DNA of 64,000 nt from assembly GCA_037013495.1 (NCBI GenBank), contig CM072805.1, positions 24,124,669-24,188,668 of the forward strand, read 5' to 3'. Positions 12,409 to 22,871 of the stretch are shown piece after piece. Under the pieces are notes generated by a model. That model did no database searches. It was not told the origin of the DNA and saw nothing but the letters and a program-made list of their open reading frames with translations. The position numbers were made by a program, and so were the translations under genes. Position 1 is the first letter of the stretch. Each line of letters opens with the position of its first letter. Source of the DNA: Hippophae tibetana (taxonomy: Eukaryota; Streptophyta; Magnoliopsida; Rosales; Elaeagnaceae).

Positions 12409-12463
12409 ATTAGGGTTGGCAATTAGCCTTATACCTTGAACTTCACCAACAAATCCACTTGTT

Positions 12464-12479
12464 TGGGGGGGGGGGGGGC
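12464..12479. repeat. poly-G tract in PL1 5' leader
   Basis: A run of about 14 G residues lies about 60 bp before the PL1 ATG. PL2 has only GGGGG at the matching point. Such runs are unstable, and assembly error is possible. Confidence 0.7.
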
Positions 12480-12537
12480 AAATAATAATAACTTCAAAAA
12501 ATTTGTAACAAAAAATAAAATTTAACAAAGAGTAACC

Positions 12538-14467
12538 ATGGTAGCCATTAACACAATACCCTTTGTGTTGATTTTCTTTTCATTTGTTGTAATTCATATT
12601 CAAGCTGATCACGTCGGAAGTTATATCACCAATCTCGACCCATATTGGCAAGCCAGAGCAAAGGAAGCTGAAGTCCAAAATAAACAAGCTTATAACCAAC
12701 ATCCTGAATCAGTAACTGATGAGTTTAATGTCAATGTTGGCGAGTAAGTTTTAATATTTCATATGGAATAGGATTAGTGATTATGAAATATTATAGAATT
12801 TTTTACACTTTATTATCGATTTAGCTTAATTGACTACATGTTGATGTAGGGCTCTAGCAGATAATAGGAACAGCACAAGAAGGAATTTGAAGGATATGAA
12901 AAAGAACTACAAGGGTGCATGTGATGCGAGGAATCCAATTGACAGATGCTGGAGATGTGACCCAGACTGGCATAAAAATCGAAAGAGATTGGCTGATTGT
13001 GCATTGGGATTCGCAAACGGAACCACAGGCGGTAAGGAAGGTAATTTTTACGTGGTCAGCGACGCCTCTGATGACGATCTGGCAGATCCAAAGCCAGGTA
13101 CTATACGCCATGCTGTCACTCGATCTGAGCCATTGTGGATCATATTCAATGATATCGCAGCATGATCATTAGGCTAAAGGAGGAGCTAATAATGACTGGC
13201 GACAAGACCGTTGATGCTCGAGGCTTCAATGTTCATATTGCTTATGGTGCTGGAATTACTGTTAACTTTATTAAAAATGTAATCATCCATAACTTGCACA
13301 TTCATGATATTATACCAACAGCTGGTGGCAGTATTAGAGATAAAGCAGATCACGTTGATATCAGATCTAAGAGTGATGGTGATGGTATAAACATCTTTGG
13401 CTCCTCCTTGATTTGGATTGATCACCTTTCCATGTATAATTGCAACGATGGTCTCATTGATGCAATTTTTGGCTCCACAGCCATCACCATCTCTAACTGT
13501 CATTTCACTAATCACAACGAGGTACTTAATTTAACTTGTTGATTTTAATAAGAACAAGCACATTCAGTAAGCATAAAATTAATGTGCTTTCTAAGCCCTA
13601 AAAATATTGCTTTTAAGTTTTTTTTTCCCTCCATGCATGTTTGGTCCATTGACTTTTTCTGACTATCAGAAGGGTTTTTACAAGGTTTTAGAAGTAGAAA
13701 CAAACAAATCATAATGTGCTTTTATCAATAAGTACGAAATGTGTTTTTTAAGCCTCTTAAATCCAAAAGCGCTTTTTTTTAGGAGAAGCATTTTGACAGA
13801 ATCCCATAAACATAAACAACAAGACCAGTAATGGAACTAGCTATTTACTTATAAATGATCTCTTGCCATACAATATTGGATATTTCAGGTAATGTTGTTA
13901 GGCGCAAGTGACGCCCTTGAAAATGACAAAATTATGCAAGTAACCATTGCCTTCAATCGCTTTGGTAAAGGAATGGTTCAAAGAATGCCAAGGTGTAGAT
14001 GGGGATTCTTCCACATTGTGAACAATGAATACATTAGTTGGGGTATGTATGCAATTGGTGGTAGTAGTAACCCCACTATCCTCAGTCAGGGTAACAGGTT
14101 CTTTGCTTCTAGAAATACAGCATCTAAAGAGGTAAATAAATTAATTAATCATAATCAGTGCTTGTTAATTATTATTTTTGATTTTTGATTTTAAAATTAA
14201 ATACTTGTTAATCACACACGTACACTAAACAACATATTGAAGGTGACCAAGAGAGAACATGCTGAAGAGGAGGAGTGGATAAATTGGCAATGGAGATCAG
14301 AAGGAGATGTGTTTTTGAATGGATCATTCTTCAAAGAATCAGGACCAGACTTAAAAGAAAAGCCATTAGTAAAAGAGGGTATAATCAAGTACCAACCAGG
14401 ACATTTTGCTCCACAACTCGTACTATTCTCTGGCACACTTCACTGCCAAATTGGAAAACCTTGTTAG
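12538..14467 (+). pseudogene. pectate lyase PL1 (polysaccharide lyase family 1), frameshifted
   Basis: Homologue of PL2 at 36823, with the same four exons: 12538-12743, 12850-13521, 13889-14131 and 14243-14467. All introns are GT..AG. It would encode a secreted enzyme that cleaves pectate by beta-elimination, with an N-terminal signal peptide ([19 protein letters not shown]), a Pec_lyase_N region, and a PL1 beta-helix with WIDH and RMPRCR motifs. Relative to PL2, exon 2 carries five extra bases (GATAT, 13151-13155) after LWIIFN. This shifts the frame and gives a TGA at 13163-13165, removing the catalytic half. Downstream exons are otherwise well kept, so the loss looks recent. A start at the ATG at 13162 would give a fragment without signal peptide. 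A MITE also splits its leader. Confidence 0.88.
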
Positions 14468-14728
14468 TTCTTTAGAGATAATCGACTTTAGCAAACCAAG
14501 AAAAAGAGTAAACATGCAAGTAGACTTTTTCAATTGGTTATGAAGTAAACTTCGTCAGCTAGGCTCAGTGTACTCGCCCGTGGTGTGATCATGCAAATTA
14601 ATTTCTTGCTATTTTTGTTGTTTTTTTTATCAAAGTTTTATACTTTCTTTATTTTTTCATTTGTTTCCCTTGTTCGTGGTAAAGAGAAGAGACCATATAC
14701 CTGTGGGAAGCTAGCTATAGGGGAAAAG

Positions 14729-15105
14729 TGTTGGAAAATTATGGATCAAAGCTCTGAAAACTCAAGAACACTCAAGAACAATTTTCCAGAAACACTCAGA
14801 AATTATTGAATTTTTGTTTCTGATTTCTTTAACTTGATTATTACATTGCTACTTAGAGGTATTTATAGAAACAACTAATAAATCTAAACCACACAATATA
14901 AACCTACCAAAACAATCTAAACCATACACTTATCTTCTTACCTAACCCATTGATTTTTCTTCTTCCCACCAACCATGAGCTGTATCCTTATCAATCCAGA
15001 TCATCACCATAGAAGCTTCCACGAGCTGGACTTCAAATGGGCTAGAATATTTCAAAGTTTGTTTTTTTATTTCTTTGGGCTTGTAAACAAGTTTACAAAT
15101 CAACA
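14729..15105 (-). repeat. 3' LTR of copia A
   Basis: 377 bp, bounded on the + strand by TGTTGGAAAA and ACAAATCAACA. It is adjacent to the polypurine tract and the AAAAG target duplication. Confidence 0.92.
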
Positions 15106-15112
15106 CTCCCCC

Positions 15113-18100
15113 TTAAAATTGTTTTATGATGCTGAGCAAATTACTCAATCTGACAAAGTCCTCTTGCTTGAGCGGTTTAGTGAAGATGTCGGCAATTTGA
15201 TCTTGTGATTTTACATACTCGAGTTGTACATCCTTTCTTGTGATGCACTCCCTGATGTAATGATATCGAGTATCTATGTGTTTGCTTCGATCATGGAAAA
15301 CAGGATTTTTGGCTAAGGCAATGGTTGACTTGTTATCGACACAAATTTTGGTTGGATCTTCTTGTGTCATACTTAGCTCCTTTAACAAGTTTCCCAGCCA
15401 AATTGCATGGCAAACACATGAGGTAGCTGCTACATATTCTGCTTCACAACTAGACAAGGTGACAATCGGTTGCTTTTTCGATATCCATGTAAAAGCGGTA
15501 TCTCCCATGAAAAACACAAATCCGGAAGTGCTTTTTCGATCGTCTATATCTCCACCAAAATCGCTATCACTATATCCAACAAGCTTGTAATCATTAGAAA
15601 CTGAATAGAACAAGCTAAAATTAATTGTACCTTTTAGATAGCGTAGGATTCTTTTTGCAGCTTTGAAATGGGTGATTGTCGGTTTCTCCATATAACGGCT
15701 AATCAATCCAACGGCATACAAGATGTCAGGCCTTGTGCATGTGAGATAACGCAGACTTCCAACTAAACTTTTGAAAAATGTTGGATCCACACTTTCACCA
15801 TCTTCATGCTTGGATAGTTTGATTCCACATTCCACTGGTGTGTTGATCGACGTGGAATCGTTCATTTTGAACTTCTTTAGTATCTCCCTTGCATAGCTTT
15901 CTTGAGAGATGAATATGCCTTCTTCCTTTTGCCTCACTTCAATTCCAAGGTAGTATGCCATTAACCCGATATCTGTCATTTCGAACTCTCGGGTCATCAC
16001 CTTCTTAAAATCTTCAAATAGCTTCGGATTACTTCCAGTGAAGATGAGATCATCTACGTATAGGCAAACGATTAGAATATCGTCACCTTCAATCTTGACG
16101 TAGAGTGAATATTCATAGGGACACTTGGTGAAGTTGTTCTCCAGAAAGTACTTGTCGATGCGGTTATTCCATGCTCTTGGTGCTTGCTTTAACCCATAAA
16201 GAGCTTTCTTCAACTTCAATACCTTGTCTTTGTCACCTTTTACTTCATAGCCTAATGGTTGATTAATGTAGACTTCTTCTTCAAGGACTCCGTTTAGAAA
16301 AGCAGATTTTACATCCATTTGATGTATCTTCCACTTATTTTGAGCTACCAAAGAAATGATTAGTCTTATAGTTTCTAATCGAGCAACAGGAGCAAATACC
16401 TCATCATAGTCAATTCCAGCCTTTTAACTATATCCTTTTGCTACTAGTCTTGCCTTGTGTCTTTCAATCTCTCCCTTAGCATTCCTCTTTGTCTTGTACA
16501 CCCATTTGACACCTATTGCCTTATGCCCTTTGGGAAGTGAAACAGGTTCCCATGTGTCGTTCTTCTCTATTGCATTGATTTCTTCGTCCATTGCATCTCT
16601 CCACTTCTTCTCTTGTACAGCTTCTTGAAAGCTCACTGGTTCACAATCAGCAAAGAGACAAAATAAGGTAAGATTATCTTGTCATTCTGTTACCTCATAA
16701 AGATCTTGGAGATTTCGTGTACGTGTCATGGCTCTTTCACTTCCACTTGAAGATGATGATGAATCTTCATGAGTGGTTGGAATTGGTGAAGTAGGTGGAG
16801 TCGTTGGCTCTTGTTGAATTTCTATAGATTTCTCCCTCATTGTCTGCTCATCTTCTTTAAACTGAGGAAAGAAATTGAAGTTATCTGCATGAGAGTTAAA
16901 ATCCCATTCTCCTTCTTCGTCGAATACCACATCTCGACTAATCACAATCTTCTTATTGTGTGGGTTGTACAATTTATAGCCTTTTGAATTAGCATCATAA
17001 CCGATGAAGATAAAACTCTCGCTTTTATCATCAAGCTTCGTTCTTCTCTCATCCGGTACATGAACATGTGCTATACTTCCAAAGACTCTTAGGTGGGAAA
17101 TACCAGGCTTTCTTCCACTCCATGCCTCTTGCGGTGTCTTTCCCCATACACTTCTTGTTGGAGATCGGTTTGACAAGTAAACTGCACATGCTACTGCTTC
17201 TGCCCAAAAATCTTTGGGTAGTTTTTTGCTTTTGAGCATGCTTCGTGCCATATTGAGGATTGTTCGGTTCTTTCTTTCAGCTACACCATTCTGTTGGGGG
17301 GATCTTGGCACTGTTAAAGATCTATGAATTCCATTTGCTTCACAGAACTCTTGAAACTCCTTGGATGTAAATTCTCCACCTCGGTCTGATCTCATGGCTT
17401 TGATTTTTCTACCGCTTTCTCTCTCCACTGTAGCTTTGAACCTTTTGAATACTTCAAAAACTTCTGATTTCTGTTTCAAGAAATATACCCAAGTTTTTCT
17501 TGAAAAATCATCAATAAAAAGAAGAAAATAGTTACTGTTACCGAGAGAGTTAGGCTTGATCGGTCCGCACACATCAGTATGGATTAGCTCCAGTGGCTTC
17601 TTGGCTCTTGAGTTTGACTCCTTTGGAAAGCTTTTTCGGAATTATTTTCCGAGTAGGCACCCTTCACAAAGCTGATCAGGATGGTTAATGCAAGGTAGTC
17701 CCTTCACCATCTCTTTCTTAGACAACAACTCCAATCCTCCAAAATTGAGATGTCCAAATCGAAGATGCCATAGCCACGATGCATCTTTATAGCAGGCTTT
17801 CAGACACTTTGCAATGTCACTTTGTATGTTGATCAAGAACATTCTATTCTTTGACATCGGTACGTTAGCAATGAGGTTATTCTTATCATCTTTTATAGAA
17901 AGATTATAATCCTTCATATGAATATCATAACCTTTCTCTAACAATTGTCCTAAACTTAAGATGTTACTTTTCATATTTGGGACATAGTAAACATTGGAAA
18001 TAAATTGATGTTGCCCATCTTTCAAACGAATAAGAATGTTACCTCTTCCTTTGACTGCTACGTTTGAATCATCTCCAAATGAGACATTTCCACTTACTAA

Positions 18101-19189
18101 CTCATCTAGTTCCACGAACATGTCTTTCCTTCCACACATATGGTTGCTTGCACCGCTGTCAAGATACCAGGCATTTGGTTGACTACTATCACCCTCATTC
18201 CGTGCTAGAAAAAGAGTTTCTTTCTCATCGGTCTTCTCCTCTATGTAGTTGATTTTCTCATCTACTCTATTATTGGGAGTTCTACATTCTGAAGCATAAT
18301 GTCCAAATTTCTGACAATTATAGCATTGAACTTGAGATTTGTCATACCTTGAGTTCATATTACCTCTTCCTCGACTTTGTGTTGAGCTTTCTGCTCTCTC
18401 AAAGTTGTTGGAATTGTTGTTGTAATTCCAACCTCGTCCACGACCGTGGCTTCCACCTCGTCCACGACCTTTACCTCTACCTCGGCCACGTTGGTTTCTA
18501 TCATTGCCTTGACTTTCATGCTTATCTTTGAATTGCATCTTGAAGAGTTGCTCAGTGATCCCTTGCTTCTTCTTATGCTTTTCTTCGTATGCTTGTAATG
18601 ACTCATTGAGTTCATCAATGGTCATTTCTTCCAAATCTTTTGTTTCCTCAATCGTCACGACGATGTGTTCAAATTTGGAATCTAATGAACGAAGTATCTT
18701 TTCTATTATTCTAACATCTCCCAACATCTCACCGTTTCTTTTTAATTGATTAGAAACAACTGCGACTCTCGAGAAATAATCAGAAATAGATTCGGAAGCT
18801 TTCATATGTAGAGATTCAAACTCACCTCTTAGTGTTTGGAGACGAACCTTCTTCACTTTCTCGGCTCCTTTGAAAGAAATTTGAAGTTTATTCCACGCTG
18901 CTTTGGAAGATGTTGCATCTGAAATTTTCTCAAACCCATCATCATTTAAGGCTTGATAGATAAGAAAGAGGGCTTTCTTGTCTCTCTTTCTCAAATCCTT
19001 CAAAGATTCTTTTTGCACTTGTGTTAGAGTAGTTTCATCATCTGCCTCACTTAAGTCTTTCTCTACGACTTCCCACACATCATGTGCACCCAAAAGAGCC
19101 TTTATCTTAATACTCCAATTATCATAGTTATCGTTGTTGAGTGTGGGGACTTGAAACGATGACATACCTCCACTTGACATAATTCTCAA
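15113..19189 (-). pseudogene. copia A gag-pol polyprotein with three in-frame stops
   Basis: One reading frame of 1,358 codons runs from the ATG at 19189 to a terminal stop at 15113-15115. It is interrupted only by in-frame stops at 17642-17644, 16682-16684 and 16424-16426. Order: gag with a CCHC knuckle (CYNCQKFGHYASEC), aspartic protease (WYLDSGASNHMCG), GAG-pre-integrase (WHLRFGHLNFGGL), integrase (MRSDRGGEF, PQQNGVAERKNRTI), reverse transcriptase (MDVKSAFLNG, YVDDLIFTG) and RNase H (KICVDNKSTIALAKNP). Two of the three stops fit a single C-to-T change in a CAA codon. The copy could not make full polyprotein itself, but might be mobilised in trans if it had a primer-binding site. Confidence 0.92.
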
Positions 19190-19244
19190 TATAGTGAGAA
19201 TTTGTAGATTCTGATCGTACAGATGGATTCAGAACGTCAAAAAA

Positions 19245-19460
19245 CCTTAGGAGGAACTCCGGGGAAAAATCTGAGTTTTTTGGTCAACGGTCAAAGTCAA
19301 CGATCAAAAGTCAACTTTTTGGTCAACTGTTTCGGCGGCTCGGTCAACTCGGCTCGACGGCTCGGTCAAATGGCTTGGCGGCTCGATCAACAGCTCGGTC
19401 AACAGGCTCACGGCTCGGTCAACTCGGCTCCAACTCGGCTGACTCAGTGAGTTAACTCAC
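19245..19460. repeat. GC-rich GGTCAACTCGGCT-type repeat tract in copia A leader
   Basis: Irregular repeats of GGTCAAC, CGGCTCGGTCAA and related words fill the leader between the 5' LTR and gag. It is much richer in G+C than its surroundings. At its LTR end stands a perfect 14-bp palindrome, GTGAGTTAACTCAC (19447-19460), where the primer-binding site should be. Confidence 0.8.
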
Positions 19461-19840
19461 TTCTGGAAAATTATGGATCAAAGCTCTGAAAACTCAAGAA
19501 CACTCAAGAACAATTTTCCAGAAACACTCAGAAATTTTTGAATTTTTGTTTCTGATTTCTTTAACTTGATTATTACATTACTACTTAGAGGTATTTATAG
19601 AAACAACTAATAAATCTAAGCCACACAATATAAACCTACCAAAACAATCTAAACCATACACTTATCTTCTTACCTAACTCATTGATTTTTCTTCTTTCCA
19701 CCAACCATGAGTTGTATCCTTATCAATCCAGATCATCACCATAGAAGCTTCCACGAGCTGGACTTCAAATGGGCTAGAATATTTCAAAGTTTGTTTTTTT
19801 TTTATTTCTTTGGACTTGTAAACAAGTTTACAAATCAACA
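19461..19840 (-). repeat. 5' LTR of copia A
   Basis: 380 bp, almost identical to 14729-15105. The inner terminus reads TTCTGGAAAA on the + strand instead of TGTTGGAAAA, so the LTR end that adjoins the primer-binding site is mutated. Confidence 0.9.
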
Positions 19841-19845
19841 AAAAG

Positions 19846-20386
19846 ATCATTAAAAAAATGTACACGAGAGGGAAATATTACCATGAACAAGCTTAGAATT
19901 CATTGAAAATGATGATGATTTATTATTATTATTCAGCTGCTAAACAGGTTTCTTAGTATTAAATAGTGCAAACATTGTTCTATTATTTTTATTTTTAAGT
20001 TTTATGAGCCAAGCTCACGTGGGTTACACATATTATCTTATAAATATTGATATAAAATTTGAATATTTAATAAACTTAAATAAAATATAATTGATAATAA
20101 AAAAATAGATATTATGTTACTTAATATTATTAAATAACCTATATTTATAAATATTTTAAATATTAATAATTTATTATATAATTAATAAAAATACATTATA
20201 TAATAACAAAGGTTTATAATAATCATTACTCTAAAATAAGAAAGCAATTTATAAAAAAATTATAAGATATAATTTAAACATATATATATATATAATATAT
20301 AAATAGTTACATATAAATTTTCAATAATATGGTTTGGGTAACTAGGAATTAAAACAATATAATTAATATTTTATTATATGCATTAA

Positions 20387-20460
<74 letters not shown>

Positions 20461-20618
20461 TTACTTGTAAATTATTAATTCAACTTAAAATTAAAAACAT
20501 GGTAAAATGATTATGAAATCGTTTATTAATAAGAATTCAATTAAATAGTATCATATAGATTGATTGATGTATGTAATAAAAAATACTTTAGTTAAGATGT
20601 CAAAATTTTTATGCATTC
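19846..20618. other. displaced 3' flank of PL1, then A+T-rich DNA with ATT/AT microsatellite
   Basis: The first part resembles the PL2 3' flank: ATGAACAAGCTTAGA and AGCTGCTAAACAGGTTTC match ATGAACAAGCTGAGA and AGCTGCTAAACAATTTC near 39173 and 39350. The rest is A+T-rich without genes. A compound microsatellite, (ATT)n followed by (AT)n, lies at about 20388-20457. Confidence 0.65.
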
Positions 20619-20729
20619 TGTTAAAGTCCCACATCGACTGGGGATCACGCCCATACTATGCATATAAAAAAGGTCAGTCCTCTATCTCATAACCTGAGTT
20701 TTGAGATGGAGTTAGACCCAAATTTAACA
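20619..20729 (+). repeat. 5' LTR of the TRIM
   Basis: 111 bp, TGTTAAAG...TTTAACA, followed directly by TGGTATCA. Confidence 0.92.
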
Positions 20730-20864
20730 TGGTATCAAAACAAGGTTATCCAGTCGGTGCAGTTGTTTCGTCACTGGTGAGTGATGCATTCCGTCACTTG
20801 GGTTCTATAAGCTCAACATCCCGTCGGTCTCAAAGGGACAAACCCTTACCGATGTGAGGGAGAG

Positions 20865-20975
20865 TGTTAAAGTCCCACATCGACTGGGGATCGCGCTCAC
20901 GCTACGCATATAAACAAGGTTAGTCCTCCATCTCATAACCTGAGTTTTGAGATGAAATTAGACCTAAATTTAACA
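20865..20975 (+). repeat. 3' LTR of the TRIM
   Basis: 111 bp, the same length as the 5' copy with scattered substitutions (for example ATCACGCCCATACTATGC versus ATCGCGCTCACGCTACGC). Confidence 0.92.
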
Positions 20976-20980
20976 CATTC

Positions 20981-21960
20981 GGATACATGCGTATAACTAG
21001 TTAAAACAACGTAAGCAACATTTCATCTCAAGAAATTTAATTAAATACATAAAATTGTAGAACTAATGCAAACGTGCTTGAATCCTAAACATTGTATCAA
21101 CCAGTGTATATATATCCAAACAATCACGTTTCAAAAGAAAACAAGATAGCTAGGGTTAGTATTCTAGAAATTTGAACACATGCATGAAGAAAAGGAGAAG
21201 GACAAAAAAGCACACATACATACAGAAACCAAACCAAAGTTTTCAAGAAACAACTTTTTTGGGATTTAGTGAACAAAAAACATAGACAAATGAAAGAAAA
21301 CACAAGAAAATGAAAGGCAGAGACCAACCTCAAAGATTTAGAGAATGCTAGGGCTCTTTTTGTAACGAGTTATGTTTTTAATTTCTATTTTCTTGTGTTT
21401 AAAACTAATTTTTTTATTTTCTAATTTATTTTTTAAAGAAAATAAAAACTCATTCGGTAATGAGCTCTGTTTTTTGTTTCTAAAATATGAATACATAATG
21501 CTGAAAATTTGTATGGTAAAATTGTGTGTTCCATGTTACGAAACAATCCAGCTATTCTTTTTAAGTTCATATACAGTTAGAAAAATTAGTCACAAAAGGC
21601 ATTGAGAACTAAAATAGATATAGAGAAACAATTAACCGATTACATATTAAATAAAAATCAAATTCATAGGGAAACCAATACTGAGATTTAAAGTTCTTTC
21701 GTGATAAGTCTAGAATTCTTTTTCTTTTAATATATCGACAAATAAGTGAAGAAACACCAAATAACACAAACAGAATTTTCCAAGTGTGAATTTCATAAAT
21801 CTTAATGAACTTAGAAAGCAAACAAAATAGAGTCCACCACACCTCGAGAACCTCATGAACATGAGCAGCTCAATGCAGTAACGGGTCTAGAAATTTTACC
21901 GAGATATACCCTAGGGTAAGGAGCGGCATGTATCCTACCTTAATTCTAAGATTAAAAATT
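20981..21960. other. intergenic DNA without recognised genes
   Basis: A+T-rich. Small open frames on both strands lack known motifs or codon structure. A segment starting AGGGCTCTTTTTGTAACGAG near 21351 looks like the end of a non-autonomous DNA element, but no matching inverted end was found. Confidence 0.4.
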
Positions 21961-21965
21961 TAGTG

Positions 21966-22112
21966 TGTTAATGTATATCTAGTAACATATTAATGTATAT
22001 ATATATCTACTTACTTTAGATATATCTATTTTACTTGTAATTTCTATATAAAGGAACCATGTGTATTCATTTGAATCACAGAATAGAATACAATCATTAA
22101 ATATTTCTAACA
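21966..22112 (+). repeat. 5' LTR of copia B
   Basis: 147 bp, followed directly by the primer-binding site. A TATATAAAGG box near 22045 is a likely promoter element. Confidence 0.9.
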
Positions 22113-22344
22113 TGTTATCAGAGCCATTATTCTTGTCTTTCTAGCAGTGTTTTCCTTTTTGGTGTTACTCAACCCTTATAGCTTTCGTTGTCATAATAGC
22201 CACTACAATCATTCATCATTGAACCTTCGACGTCTTTCAACCGTTGTCCTTAGGTTTTGGAACTGCAGTCGCCATTGTTAAGGAGTTCCGCACCATACAA
22301 ACCACTACAATCACCGTTGTCGCTGTGCATATTGTTCTGAAATT

Positions 22345-22625
22345 TTTTCTGCATATACCACTGTGATCGGCTCGACCAGATCTACACAACCGTGGAAGTA
22401 TCGCAACCATCGGACACTGCACGCTCCCTCACGCACTGCTTAAACGATCTACACGTCCATTCACGTGCCGCTGCCACCGCCGTTAATCTTAACCCGACGA
22501 CCTATCTGCAGATACCATTGTGATCGTTGCGACCCAATCTATATAACCGTGGAAGTATCACAGTCATAAGCCTCCGTACGCGCCCTCACGCATCGCCAAC
22601 ATCAACTGCACGTGGATCTGACGCA
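22345..22625 (+). repeat. tandem duplication in the leader of copia B
   Basis: Two related segments, about 22350-22470 and 22507-22625, share AACCGTGGAAGTATC, GATACCA(T/C)TGTGATC-like and CCTCACGCA words. They look like an old imperfect duplication of a roughly 155-bp unit in the non-coding leader. Confidence 0.65.
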
Positions 22626-22871
22626 CCAAGCATGCGCACACTCTACTCGTGATGTCATCAGTACCTTGCCTAGGGCTAATGTCATCATCGCCTCCAGTTG
22701 ACGTCACAAAACTTGCTGACCGTGACGGGCCTGACCGAGCTGACCGTGCTACCCGTTGACTGAGCTGACAGTACTGCCCGTTGACCGGAATTTTGCAATA
22801 TAGGTTCACCCTACCCAGTTTTTTGCATAGATCTCGTTTTTGCAGTCTGTTTTTGCATATTGTGTTTTCAA

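Larger units (their letters stand above)
14729..19840 (-). mobile_element. Ty1/copia retrotransposon A (-), target site AAAAG
   Basis: Full-length element with LTRs at 14729-15105 and 19461-19840. The target duplication AAAAG (14724-14728 and 19841-19845) is perfect. The 3' LTR starts TGTTG on the - strand and ends CAACA. The polypurine tract AAGGGGGAG stands just before the 3' LTR at about 15106-15115. The LTRs differ at fewer than ten sites plus a T-run length, so the insertion is fairly young. It splits the 3' flank of PL1: PL2 has the uninterrupted version near 39158-39180 (GATAGGGAAAGG..GAACAAGCTGAG). The expected primer-binding site after the 5' LTR is missing. Confidence 0.93.
20619..20975 (+). 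mobile_element. TRIM (miniature LTR retrotransposon), target site CATTC
   Basis: The element is 357 bp with two 111-bp LTRs (20619-20729 and 20865-20975) that start TGTTAAAGTCCCACATCGAC and end AATTTAACA. A primer-binding site TGGTATCAAAAC follows the first LTR, and a polypurine tract GTGAGGGAGAG precedes the second. The target duplication CATTC is perfect (20614-20618 and 20976-20980). There is no coding capacity. The TGTTAAAGTCCCACATCG start is common among plant TRIMs. I see no 5S rRNA-like block in the LTR, so a Cassandra element is less likely. It must depend on enzymes from another element. Confidence 0.93.

Noticed and set aside
13162..13542. PL1 second half as a separate functional gene starting at the ATG at 13162
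   Set aside because: It would lack the signal peptide, N-terminal domain and first half of the beta-helix; it is better explained as the downstream part of a frameshifted gene.
20619..20975. Cassandra-type TRIM carrying 5S rRNA
   Set aside because: No 5S-like A-box/C-box block is visible in the 111-bp LTR; the ends fit other TRIM families.
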